Assembly (NCBI RefSeq): GCF_024643205.1
Contig: NZ_JAMKQJ010000007.1
Coordinates: 186,001 to 250,000 of the forward strand
Direction of reading: 5' to 3'
DNA length: 64,000 bases
Origin: Parapedobacter tibetensis
GTDB lineage: Bacteria; Bacteroidota; Bacteroidia; Sphingobacteriales; Sphingobacteriaceae
This document shows, in pieces, positions 43,296 through 50,764 of the stretch. Made by a program: the position numbers and the translations under genes. Within the stretch, counting starts at the first letter, position 1; each line of letters opens with the position of its first letter. The notes under the pieces were generated by a model. The model saw only the letters and a list, made by a program, of their open reading frames with translations. It ran no database searches and was not told the origin of the DNA.

Positions 43296-44528
43296 TTACC
43301 GTGCGGCTGCCATGCGCTCCCTTAGATTCTGCATATCCTCGCTCAACTTGTGTTCGACCACTTTGGCATAAATCTGCGTGGTGCGGATGCTCGTGTGTCC
43401 AAGCATCTTGCTTACCGATTCGATGGGTACTCCGTTACTCAATGTGACCGTGGTGGCAAACGTATGCCGTGCGATGTGGAACGTGAGTGTTTTGGTAATC
43501 TCACATATATCCGCTATCTCCTTTAGATATCCATTCATCCGTTGGTTTGATATGACGGGGAACAGCGTACCGCCGTTGGATGCTTTCGGGTGGTCTTGGT
43601 ACTTCATTATGAGTGCGGATGCCTGTGGTAAAAGGGGTACTTTGACGACCGTTTCCGTTTTCTGCCTGTGTGTCACCAACCAATCCCCGCCATCGATGCC
43701 TTTCACGATGTTTTCGGGTGTGAGATTGACCAAGTCAATATAGGCCAACCCTGTGTAACAACTGAACAGGAACATATCAAGCACCGATTGCAGCCGTTCG
43801 ATTGAAAAAGTCTTGTCAGCCAATATGTCCAGTTCTTGTTGTGTTAGATGCCCCCTTTCCACTTTATCAAAGTGGAGCTTGTATTTGGCAAAAGGGTCTT
43901 TCGCAAGCCAGTCCATCATTATAGCCATGTTGACCATCTTGCGAAATCGCTCAATGTGCTTCATGATACCATTGTTATTGAGCGGTTTGTGGTGGTCTTT
44001 CGGTTGGTGTTTTTGCAGATAGCCCTCAAAATCCATGATGAACCTGTAATTGAGTTCCGATAAGGCTATATCGTTCCTGCGGTATTTCTCTTTCAGGAAT
44101 TTCTCGATATATCTTTGGGTAGTATGGTAGTTCTTCATCGTACCATGCACCAATTTATGCACCGTCTCCCTGTTATGGTAATCGACCAACATACGCAAGG
44201 TCATCGTTTCCTCCGCTTCGCCGAGGAAAAGGGATTTGACGGCATCCACGGTAACCGTTTTCCGTTGCTGTATCAATTCATGGTAGCCATCGGCAATGAG
44301 TGTCCGCACCCGTTCGATGTGGCTGTTCAGCTTTACGATTTCCTCACGCTTGCCTTTTGCCCTGCCCTTTGCATCATCCCATTCTTTGGGGGCAACTTTC
44401 TTTTTAAGGGAAATTTCCGACCTGCGACCGTTCACGGTTATCCTTGCGTACACCGTTGCCATGCCATTTTTCTGTTGTTTGGGAATCCGCAAGACGAAGT
44501 GGATTCCAAAGGTGTTCCTACTTTTCAT
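43296..44528 (-). CDS. Tyrosine-type site-specific integrase
   Basis: A 410-residue integrase: N-terminal arm-DNA-binding domain, SAM-like core-binding domain (about 108-205), C-terminal catalytic domain. Catalytic His351/Arg354 (HIARHTFAT), His378 (MLGHTS) and nucleophile Tyr387 (TQIYAKV) are present. The first catalytic arginine, normally in TGLRxxD, is Ala262 (CYTGLAYIDL). This substitution is common in Bacteroidota integrases; the well-studied IntDOT also lacks the standard Arg I. The gene lies 300 bp from the 3' end of tRNA-Pro, which is its attachment site. Confidence 0.93.
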   Translation of the reverse strand: MKSRNTFGIHFVLRIPKQQKNGMATVYARITVNGRRSEISLKKKVAPKEWDDAKGRAKGKREEIVKLNSHIERVRTLIADGYHELIQQRKTVTVDAVKSLFLGEAEETMTLRMLVDYHNRETVHKLVHGTMKNYHTTQRYIEKFLKEKYRRNDIALSELNYRFIMDFEGYLQKHQPKDHHKPLNNNGIMKHIERFRKMVNMAIMMDWLAKDPFAKYKLHFDKVERGHLTQQELDILADKTFSIERLQSVLDMFLFSCYTGLAYIDLVNLTPENIVKGIDGGDWLVTHRQKTETVVKVPLLPQASALIMKYQDHPKASNGGTLFPVISNQRMNGYLKEIADICEITKTLTFHIARHTFATTVTLSNGVPIESVSKMLGHTSIRTTQIYAKVVEHKLSEDMQNLRERMAAAR

Positions 44529-44769
44529 ACCAATCTATTTTTTGTTTAACTGATACACTTTAGCACGGTTACTCACGCACTGCTCACCTATGTGCATTCA
44601 AAAGGGTATCAAACAAGAGCAAATAGCATCAAAATAATTGTATTCAAATTACTGAAATACAATTAGTTAATTGCTAATAGGTGAGTAAAATTAAATCATC
44701 GAAATCACTCACGCAATTGCTCACATTTTGATTGGTATTCTTTGGGGTTTATTGGTATGGAAAAAAACA
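44529..44769. other. Integrase-att spacer with arm-site-like repeats
   Basis: ACTCACGCACTGCTCAC (44571-44587) recurs nearly exactly as ACTCACGCAATTGCTCAC (44707-44724) in the same orientation, and CTCACCTAT (44583-44591) has an inverse match ATAGGTGAG (44677-44685). Repeats of this kind beside an integrase are typical arm-type binding sites for Int and Xis. The integrase promoter must also lie here. Confidence 0.55.
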
Positions 44770-44805
44770 AAAAACCCGCAAATTTCATCAATTTGCGGGT
44801 TTTTG
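44769..44805. terminator. Strong hairpin terminator beside tRNA-Pro
   Basis: Perfect 14-bp arms AAAAACCCGCAAAT (44770-44783) and ATTTGCGGGTTTTT (44791-44804) with a 7-base loop. With A and T runs on both sides it can work in both directions. It lies between the integrase region and the tRNA, inside the element by the att assignment, and would end the tRNA transcript. Confidence 0.85.
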
Positions 44806-44826
44806 ACTTCACTTAGTGTAAGTGTC

Positions 44827-44841
44827 GTCGGGGTGGCAGGA
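44827..44841. repeat. Right attachment site (attR) in the 3' end of tRNA-Pro
   Basis: Second copy of the 15-bp GTCGGGGTGGCAGGA. It comprises the discriminator base, the 3' acceptor strand and part of the T arm of tRNA-Pro. The tRNA gene stays complete, as usual for integration into a tRNA 3' end. Confidence 0.8.
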
Positions 44842-44901
44842 TTCGAACCTACGACCTCCTGCTCCCAAAGCAGGCGCGATACCGGGCTACGCTACACCCC
44901 G
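44828..44901 (-). tRNA. tRNA-Pro (anticodon TGG)
   Basis: On the minus strand an acceptor stem CGGGGTG pairs with CACCCCG. The anticodon arm is CCTGC-TTTGGGA-GCAGG with anticodon TGG, and the T arm has GGTTCGAATCC. Discriminator base A; CCA is not encoded. It is the integration target of the adjacent element, whose integrase faces its 3' end. Confidence 0.96.
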
Positions 44902-45053
44902 AACTTATTTTGTTTCCAATCGGGGCACAATACTAGGATTATTCAGCACCTTATCCCGTTGGGATTGCAAAGGTAGCTATTAATTGCAAAAATGCAAATA
45001 CTATTGTATATTTCTTTTTTGAAAAACGCCTTTCATATTCGAAAAATAATCAC

Positions 45054-45061
45054 TAATATTG
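45054..45061 (+). promoter_or_regulatory. Possible -7 box of rplS
   Basis: TAATATTG differs from TAnnTTTG at one position and lies 48 bp before the rplS ATG. No -33 box at the usual spacing was found, so this is tentative. Confidence 0.35.
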
Positions 45062-45108
45062 CAGCTCGATTTTTACGGGATAATAGTCGTCATTAATTAC
45101 TCAAAATC

Positions 45109-45456
45109 ATGGATTTAGTAAAATTTGTAGAAGAACAGGCGGTAACAAAAAATGAGGTTCCCGCATTCAAGGCTGGGGATACTGTTAGCGTACACTATAA
45201 AATTCGCGAAGGGAACAAAGAGCGTATCCAGGTTTACCAAGGTGTTGTCATCCAACGAAATAGTATTGGTATAAACGAAACATTCACCGTGCGTAAAATC
45301 TCTAACGGCGTAGGTGTGGAGCGTATTTTTCCGTTAAATTCGCCTAACATTGATAAGATTGAGGTGAATAGCCATGGAAAGGTGCGCCGCGCGAAATTAT
45401 TTTATCTACGCGGTCTTACCGGCAAGGCAGCACGTATCAAATCCAAAAGGGTTTAA
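45109..45456 (+). CDS. rplS: 50S ribosomal protein L19
   Basis: A 115-residue protein, the normal L19 length. Conserved family segments are FKAGDTVSVHYKIREGNKER, VYQGVVIQRNS, ETFTVRKISNGVGVERIFPL and KLFYLRGLTGKAARI. L19 sits at the interface of the 30S and 50S subunits. It is followed by a strong terminator and is transcribed alone, divergently from tRNA-Pro. Confidence 0.98.
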   Translation: MDLVKFVEEQAVTKNEVPAFKAGDTVSVHYKIREGNKERIQVYQGVVIQRNSIGINETFTVRKISNGVGVERIFPLNSPNIDKIEVNSHGKVRRAKLFYLRGLTGKAARIKSKRV

Positions 45457-45476
45457 TACCGCAAATGTATTGTTAT

Positions 45477-45514
45477 AAAAAAGTGGAACCCTGCGCAGGG
45501 TTCCACTTTTTTTA
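45477..45514. terminator. Bidirectional rho-independent terminator after rplS
   Basis: A palindrome of about 16-bp arms (AAAAGTGGAACCCTGC and its complement GCAGGGTTCCACTTTT) with T and A runs at the ends. It lies between rplS and the convergent HmuY-like gene. Confidence 0.92.
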
Positions 45515-45565
45515 TATACTCCACCGGGCAAATCCTTGAGCTTACCTAAGCCCCCCATTTCCAGT

Positions 45566-46078
45566 CTACAGAAAGCTATACCTAAAGGAATAATTGGCGG
45601 ACTCGTAATTCGATTTGTTGTAATAACCAAGTATTTCCAACTTCACATACTTACCAGACGACGTCTTGATGACAAAGACGCGGCCAGAAATGGGATTGAT
45701 ACTGTGATCTGCCATGTTGTATTCATACCATCCATTTCCACTACCAGAAGGGATAGCTTTTTCTTCATCCGAATCAGTTTTAAAGCCCGTGTCGGGCTCT
45801 TTTGTCACACCTTCAAACGATACATCCTTTAATAATACTGCTGTGGTCTTTCCCTTACCACTACTCCCACCATTAATCAATACCGTAGTTCGGTTGAATG
45901 CAATATCCCAATCTCCCGAGGCATCAGCGGCTTCCTTTCCGGTTTCCAAATTGAAATATGCCGTCTTGTAAGCGGCGTCAATGTTGCTAATGGTTTTGAT
46001 CTCTTGTGCATAGCATGTGGACATCAGTATCAATGTACCTACAGCCATCGATGTGATATTGCGGTATGTTGTTTCCAT
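45566..46078 (-). CDS. HmuY-like secreted protein
   Basis: A 170-residue exported protein (signal peptide to about residue 24, TCYAQ). The HmuY-family pattern is clear: YFNLETGKEAADASGDWDIA, FNRTTVLINGG and VFVIKTSSGKYVKLEILGYY. HmuY of Porphyromonas gingivalis is a haemophore that binds haem through two histidines; here only His of MADHSINP is available in the mature protein, so classic bis-His haem binding is unlikely. No lipobox is seen, unlike typical HmuY lipoproteins. It is convergent with rplS and has no TonB receptor neighbour. Confidence 0.75.
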   Translation of the reverse strand: METTYRNITSMAVGTLILMSTCYAQEIKTISNIDAAYKTAYFNLETGKEAADASGDWDIAFNRTTVLINGGSSGKGKTTAVLLKDVSFEGVTKEPDTGFKTDSDEEKAIPSGSGNGWYEYNMADHSINPISGRVFVIKTSSGKYVKLEILGYYNKSNYESANYSFRYSFL

Positions 46079-46145
46079 CTCGCAAATATAGGGTAATTCA
46101 ACTTTTTATTTATAACGAATCTAAACAAAAGGCCGGACGAATTCT

Positions 46146-47456
46146 TTATTTACCTTCCGAAAGACCGTATTTATATTCGTAGCGCTCGAACAATTGTTTA
46201 TGTAAATCATTCAAATCGATGCCCCGCCCCTGGATGAACGCCCGTTCCACGGTATTTCCGAGCATGTCCAAGGCATCCCCATGGGATATAAAGAGATTAG
46301 CATCTTTCCCGACTTCTAAAGTCCCTGTCTTATCGTCGATACCAAGTATCTTCGCTGTATTGCTGGTGATGGTTGCCAGTGCTTGCTCTTTATCAAGCCC
46401 ATAAGCCGCCGCCGTACCAGCCATAAATGGAAGATTACGCTGTTGCCAAAAGCCATCGATACTGTATGCCACCAATATCCCCGCATCAGTCAATAGTTTA
46501 GCTTGTTTATACGGAAGGTAAACATCCACATCAGTGCCGGAGGGAAGTGCATGCGATTGATTGATGATAACGGACACCCGATTGTCCGTAAGCACGTCGG
46601 TCACCAAATGGGCCTCTGTTCCTCCCACCAGTACCGGGTTGATGCCAAGCCGCTTCAAGGCATATATGGAAGCAATGATATCAGTAGCCTTATTGGCATG
46701 CACATATACTTTCCGTTTACCTGAAAACACCGCCCTAAAAGCTTCAAAACGAGCATTGGTAGTCCGATTGCTCCCCAATTCAGCATAGGCCTTGGCTTCC
46801 ATTAAGTAATTTTCCAATTCAGCGATTTCTTGTTCAACTCGCTCCTTCTGTGCATTGGGGTTTGTGCCTCCTCCTCCCCCACCGAAGCGTCCAAAACGCA
46901 CAGTGGGCCAATTGATATGGATACCCTCGTCTATCTTATAGGCAGCATCTTCCCAATTCCATGCATCCAATTGCACAATGGAAGATTGGCCTGAAACCAA
47001 TCCATCTTGCGGAGTGATTTGCGCGAGTAATATACCGTTGGATCGTAAGGTATTGATTACTTTTGAATCAGTGTTATACGCAATCAATGCACGGACATGT
47101 GCATTATTTTCACCCACTTCACCAAAGTCTACCGTTGCCCGCACCGATGATATCTCCACCAAACCCAAGTTTGTGTTGGGCGCAATGAATCCAGGGTATA
47201 GATGCTTGCCTTGAGCATCTACAATCTCGGTCCCATCAGGGATGGTGGTATTCCCTCCCACATAGGTGATTTTTCCTTGGTCAAATAGTAATGTCCCCTG
47301 CTCGATAACATCGCCATTCCCCACATGGATGGTGGCACCTGTAATGGCAATAGGTTTTTCCTGTGCCTTAGCCGGATATATTGTGGGTTGTGCTTCGGCC
47401 ACATCCATAACAAGGAGTAAGGTGATCGCACTTAACATGTATTTTATCGTTTTCAT
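46146..47456 (-). CDS. Exported amidohydrolase-superfamily protein with degenerate metal site
   Basis: A 436-residue protein with signal peptide (to about residue 23, AEAQ). The amidohydrolase fold is recognisable (GATIHVGNGDVIEQGTLLFD, then LGIDDKTGTLEVGKDANLFI near the end). The HxH metal motif following the first beta strand is lost: the segment reads YPGFIAPNTNLGLVE instead of PGxIDxHxH. Other metal ligands are likewise not evident, so it is probably non-catalytic or a structural subunit. It lies 24 bp downstream of a larger paralogue, in one operon. Confidence 0.8.
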   Translation of the reverse strand: MKTIKYMLSAITLLLVMDVAEAQPTIYPAKAQEKPIAITGATIHVGNGDVIEQGTLLFDQGKITYVGGNTTIPDGTEIVDAQGKHLYPGFIAPNTNLGLVEISSVRATVDFGEVGENNAHVRALIAYNTDSKVINTLRSNGILLAQITPQDGLVSGQSSIVQLDAWNWEDAAYKIDEGIHINWPTVRFGRFGGGGGGTNPNAQKERVEQEIAELENYLMEAKAYAELGSNRTTNARFEAFRAVFSGKRKVYVHANKATDIIASIYALKRLGINPVLVGGTEAHLVTDVLTDNRVSVIINQSHALPSGTDVDVYLPYKQAKLLTDAGILVAYSIDGFWQQRNLPFMAGTAAAYGLDKEQALATITSNTAKILGIDDKTGTLEVGKDANLFISHGDALDMLGNTVERAFIQGRGIDLNDLHKQLFERYEYKYGLSEGK

Positions 47457-47480
47457 CGCTGTAGTATTTAATAGCCTAAA

Positions 47481-50400
47481 TTAATCCATGGACTCGAACT
47501 CGCCGATTTCCCCAATTGTATCGCAATGGTATTCCATGTTGGGTTGGGCAACAGGTCTTTGGGTGGTGCCACCCTTGCTTTTCGCCTCCAACGATTTACG
47601 GATGAGCCGAGCTTTTTCGGCGATGAGTGCACGTTGCTTATTGGCATCTTCTTCGATATCCCAATATTTCACACCATCCACAAAGGTTTTTTCCGCTTTG
47701 GCGTAGATCGAAAGCGGCTTATCACTCCATATCACCACGTCGGCATCTTTACCAGGTGCAAGACTCCCTACGCGGTCATCCACATGGAGGATTTTGGCTG
47801 TATTAAGTGTCACCATTTTTAGGGCATCCTCTTCACTTACCCCGCCATATTTTACCGCTTTAGCCGCTTCCTGATTCAGTCTGCGTGCCATTTCGGCGTC
47901 ATCGGAATTAATGGCGGTAAGCACATGTTGCTTATGCATGAGGTAGGCATTGTATGGGATTGCTTCCTGCACTTCCATTTTATAGGCCCACCAATCGGCA
48001 AAGGACGCGCCTGCTATTTTCCTGCGGGCCATTTCATCTGCCATCTTATACCCTTCTAAGATATGAGTGAATGTATTCACCTTGAAACCCATGCTGTCAC
48101 CTACATGCATGAGCATATTGATTTCAGACTGTACGTAGGAATGGCAAGTGATGAAACGCTTTTCGTCCAGTATCTCTACCAGTGCATCCAAGGTTAAATC
48201 GCGCCTTAGCGTGGGGTCATTTGCAGCCATTCGCGACTTATATTCCTTAGCTCGTGTAAACGCATCGACGAATACTTGCTCCACACCCATCCGGGTTTGA
48301 GGGAAACGCACGCCGCCAGCATTACCCCAATTGCTTTGCTTCACGTTTTCGCCCAACGCGAACTTGATGAAACCATCGTTATTGCCAAATTTCAGGCCTT
48401 CAGGCTTATGTCCCCAGCGTAGCTTGATCAGTTGGGATTGGCCACCGATGGAATTGGCCGATCCATGCAGAAGATGTGAGGCCGTTACCCCTCCGGCCAA
48501 TTGCCTGTAAATATTAATGTCTTCAGAATTGACGACATCGCCTATCCGTACTTCGGCGGTGACCGAATGCGATCCCTCATTCACCCCTCTCGTAATGGCA
48601 ATATGGGAATGCTCATCAATGATACCCGGTGTCACATGCTTTCCTGTACCGTCTATCACAGTGGCCCCAGCAGCAGACAAGCCCTTACCTACCGCTTTGA
48701 TTTTACCATTGGCCAATAACACATCGACACCTTCCAAAATACCTTGTGCTTCATTGGTCCATACTGTAGCATTTTTTATCAAAGTGGTTTCTACAACAGG
48801 TAATTGCGCATTGCCATAGGCCACAAAGGGATAAGTTACCCGACCCTCGGCAACGGTTTTCTTGCTTTGCCGCTGCCTATTAGGTTCCTTGGATACATAT
48901 GCAGCCGTATAAATGGCTGTCCATGCAGAGGAGGTACCATCTGGTTGAACCACTTCACCTTTCAGGGCAAGTGGATCTCCACCAGCAATATAGCCGCTGA
49001 TACGCGTGCTTCCTTGCTGCCCTTTGGGATTGAAACTGAACGACATCAAATCACCACTGCGGCTTGATGCCACCTTGATATCGGTCGTATCACCCCCCAC
49101 CTTCAATAACACCTCTAGCTTGCCTCGTTTATCCTGTATCAATAATTTTGCACGGCCTATATTCGGCAGTTGAGTGGCATACTCGCCAGTAATATCTTGA
49201 GCACTGCTTTTGGTAGCCACAAATTTTTTCCCTTGCACCCAGTTTTCATGGATTACCGTTCCTTCCTTGAATAAGGTATCACTTGTAATGATGAAATTCG
49301 CCAATTTTCCTTTTTCCAAGGTACCCAACTTGTCAGATACACCCAACATTTCGGCCGGTATCTCCGTGAGCGCACGTAGCGCATGTTCTTGGGAAAGGCC
49401 ATTATCCAAAGCAAGGTGTAGATTCCCCCAGAAATCACGCAGGTTGTCCAATCCAACCGGAGAGATGGCAAATTGAATACCGGCTTTTTGCAATAGCGCT
49501 GGATTGGCAGGTGCCATTTCCCAATGCTTTAATTGGGCCAGTGTCACATTGCGGGCATCTGCGGGATCCTCCACATCATATGCTTTCGGGAAATTAAGGG
49601 GTACAATCAAGCTGGCGTTGGTGACTTTGATGTCTTCTATTCGCTGATACTCGTTGCCGCCCGTTTTAATGATATAGCTTTTTCCAAATTCCTTGGCTAT
49701 TTTATCGGCTCGGAGGATATCGAGCATGTCATCCACTTCAAAAAATTGGGGCAGTGATTGCAACTTACCAAAGGCTTCCAGGGAAATGTTGTATTCATCC
49801 TGTTTCTTCTCATACCACTCGCTATCGTAATAGGTTTGCCGAAGCAATGCAATGCTACCCATCAAAGAAGATGGATAACTGGTCTGTGCCGAACCTTTAC
49901 TGAACGAATAATGTGCCCCCGCTTCGGGCAGGATAATCACTTCATTATCACGGGTATCGGCCAACGTGGCTACCACCGAGCTTCCGCGAGCGATGCCATC
50001 GCGCACGATGGATTGCACAGCGCCAAACCCAATCTTCTTCAACTCCTCGCTTTGCTTTTGGTCTACCGTAAACGTTTTCTTGGCTGCTGTTTCTGGCCGA
50101 ATGGCTTCGTTCCAACCGTAGGGTCCCTTCTTTGTGGATTCAAAAACTTGTTCGCGTCGGCCTCCAAAACCTTGCTGGCCACTACTGCTGCGGCTTTCCT
50201 TCGGCTGTCCGTATTCACTGAATGCATCAATGAACGAAGGGTAAATAAATTTGCCCTGTAGATCAACGGTCACATAGCCTTTGGGAATAGTTTGGTTTTT
50301 GCCTAATGCGGCTATCCGTTGACCATGCACTAACAATGTGCCATTTTGGATGACTTCGCCGGCTTTTACTACAATATTAGCGTTGGTAAAAGCGAAAAAC

Positions 50401-50501
50401 TGTGGTCTTTCGTCATGCGAACCGTTGACTGGAAAGGTTTCCTGGGCTATTGATAGCCAAGAGAACAGCCAAAAGCAACAAAAAAGTAGTATTTTCTTCA
50501 T
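47481..50501 (-). CDS. Exported tandem amidohydrolase (one degenerate and one intact domain)
   Basis: A 1006-residue protein with signal peptide (MKKILLFCCFWLFSWLSIAQ). I chose the ATG at 50501 over 50525 because the signal peptide starts there. It has two amidohydrolase-fold halves. The N-terminal half (to about 420) lost the HxH motif (YPSFIDAFSEYGQ). The C-terminal half (about 600-1000) keeps HxH (TPGIIDEHSHIAI), a histidine in TCHSYVQ, one in FTHILEGY and the catalytic-type Asp in INSDDAEM. It resembles imidazolonepropionase-related or prolidase-like amidohydrolases. An exported peptide or lactam hydrolase is the best guess. Confidence 0.85.
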   Translation of the reverse strand: MKKILLFCCFWLFSWLSIAQETFPVNGSHDERPQFFAFTNANIVVKAGEVIQNGTLLVHGQRIAALGKNQTIPKGYVTVDLQGKFIYPSFIDAFSEYGQPKESRSSSGQQGFGGRREQVFESTKKGPYGWNEAIRPETAAKKTFTVDQKQSEELKKIGFGAVQSIVRDGIARGSSVVATLADTRDNEVIILPEAGAHYSFSKGSAQTSYPSSLMGSIALLRQTYYDSEWYEKKQDEYNISLEAFGKLQSLPQFFEVDDMLDILRADKIAKEFGKSYIIKTGGNEYQRIEDIKVTNASLIVPLNFPKAYDVEDPADARNVTLAQLKHWEMAPANPALLQKAGIQFAISPVGLDNLRDFWGNLHLALDNGLSQEHALRALTEIPAEMLGVSDKLGTLEKGKLANFIITSDTLFKEGTVIHENWVQGKKFVATKSSAQDITGEYATQLPNIGRAKLLIQDKRGKLEVLLKVGGDTTDIKVASSRSGDLMSFSFNPKGQQGSTRISGYIAGGDPLALKGEVVQPDGTSSAWTAIYTAAYVSKEPNRQRQSKKTVAEGRVTYPFVAYGNAQLPVVETTLIKNATVWTNEAQGILEGVDVLLANGKIKAVGKGLSAAGATVIDGTGKHVTPGIIDEHSHIAITRGVNEGSHSVTAEVRIGDVVNSEDINIYRQLAGGVTASHLLHGSANSIGGQSQLIKLRWGHKPEGLKFGNNDGFIKFALGENVKQSNWGNAGGVRFPQTRMGVEQVFVDAFTRAKEYKSRMAANDPTLRRDLTLDALVEILDEKRFITCHSYVQSEINMLMHVGDSMGFKVNTFTHILEGYKMADEMARRKIAGASFADWWAYKMEVQEAIPYNAYLMHKQHVLTAINSDDAEMARRLNQEAAKAVKYGGVSEEDALKMVTLNTAKILHVDDRVGSLAPGKDADVVIWSDKPLSIYAKAEKTFVDGVKYWDIEEDANKQRALIAEKARLIRKSLEAKSKGGTTQRPVAQPNMEYHCDTIGEIGEFESMD

Positions 50502-50683
50502 GTTTATTGGGATAAGTACAATCAAAAATAGATTGTTATCTCGATTTTTTCACAAAAAAGGTATATAGTAATATGAAAGTTACCTCTTTGCCTTTATAAA
50601 TATGATCGAAAGCATTTTTAAGCACATCCTGCATATTATATATGTTATCGCGATTTTTTTAACTATATTTCGATAAAAAGCTC

Positions 50684-50691
50684 TACCTTTG
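50684..50691 (+). promoter_or_regulatory. -7 box of pyrG
   Basis: TACCTTTG matches TAnnTTTG and lies 74 bp before the pyrG ATG, in the divergent spacer with the amidohydrolase operon. Confidence 0.5.
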
Positions 50692-50764
50692 TATCCCGTA
50701 CATAAGCGTGATGTTTTTAAGCTTTTTATGGCTTGGACACCGTATAATATACCCTGATTTTATT

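Larger units (their letters stand above)
34334..44841. mobile_element. Integrative mobilizable element inserted at tRNA-Pro(TGG)
   Basis: Bounded by the 15-bp repeats at 34334 and 44827. It carries a tyrosine integrase next to the tRNA, an excisionase-like gene, a MobC-like and a relaxase gene, a membrane coiled-coil protein and a zeta-type toxin pair, all on the minus strand, but no type IV secretion genes and no coupling protein. This is the make-up of an element that can excise and be mobilised by a helper rather than a self-transmissible one. Cargo comprises an AraC-type membrane regulator, a serine hydrolase, a GNAT acetyltransferase and a small membrane protein. Base composition changes sharply from gene to gene, showing assembly from several sources. 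Confidence 0.8.

Noticed and set aside
44728..44976. Plus-strand open frame across tRNA-Pro containing VAGFEPTTSCSQSRRDTG
   Set aside because: This is the antisense reading of the tRNA gene, a well-known false protein; not annotated as a gene.
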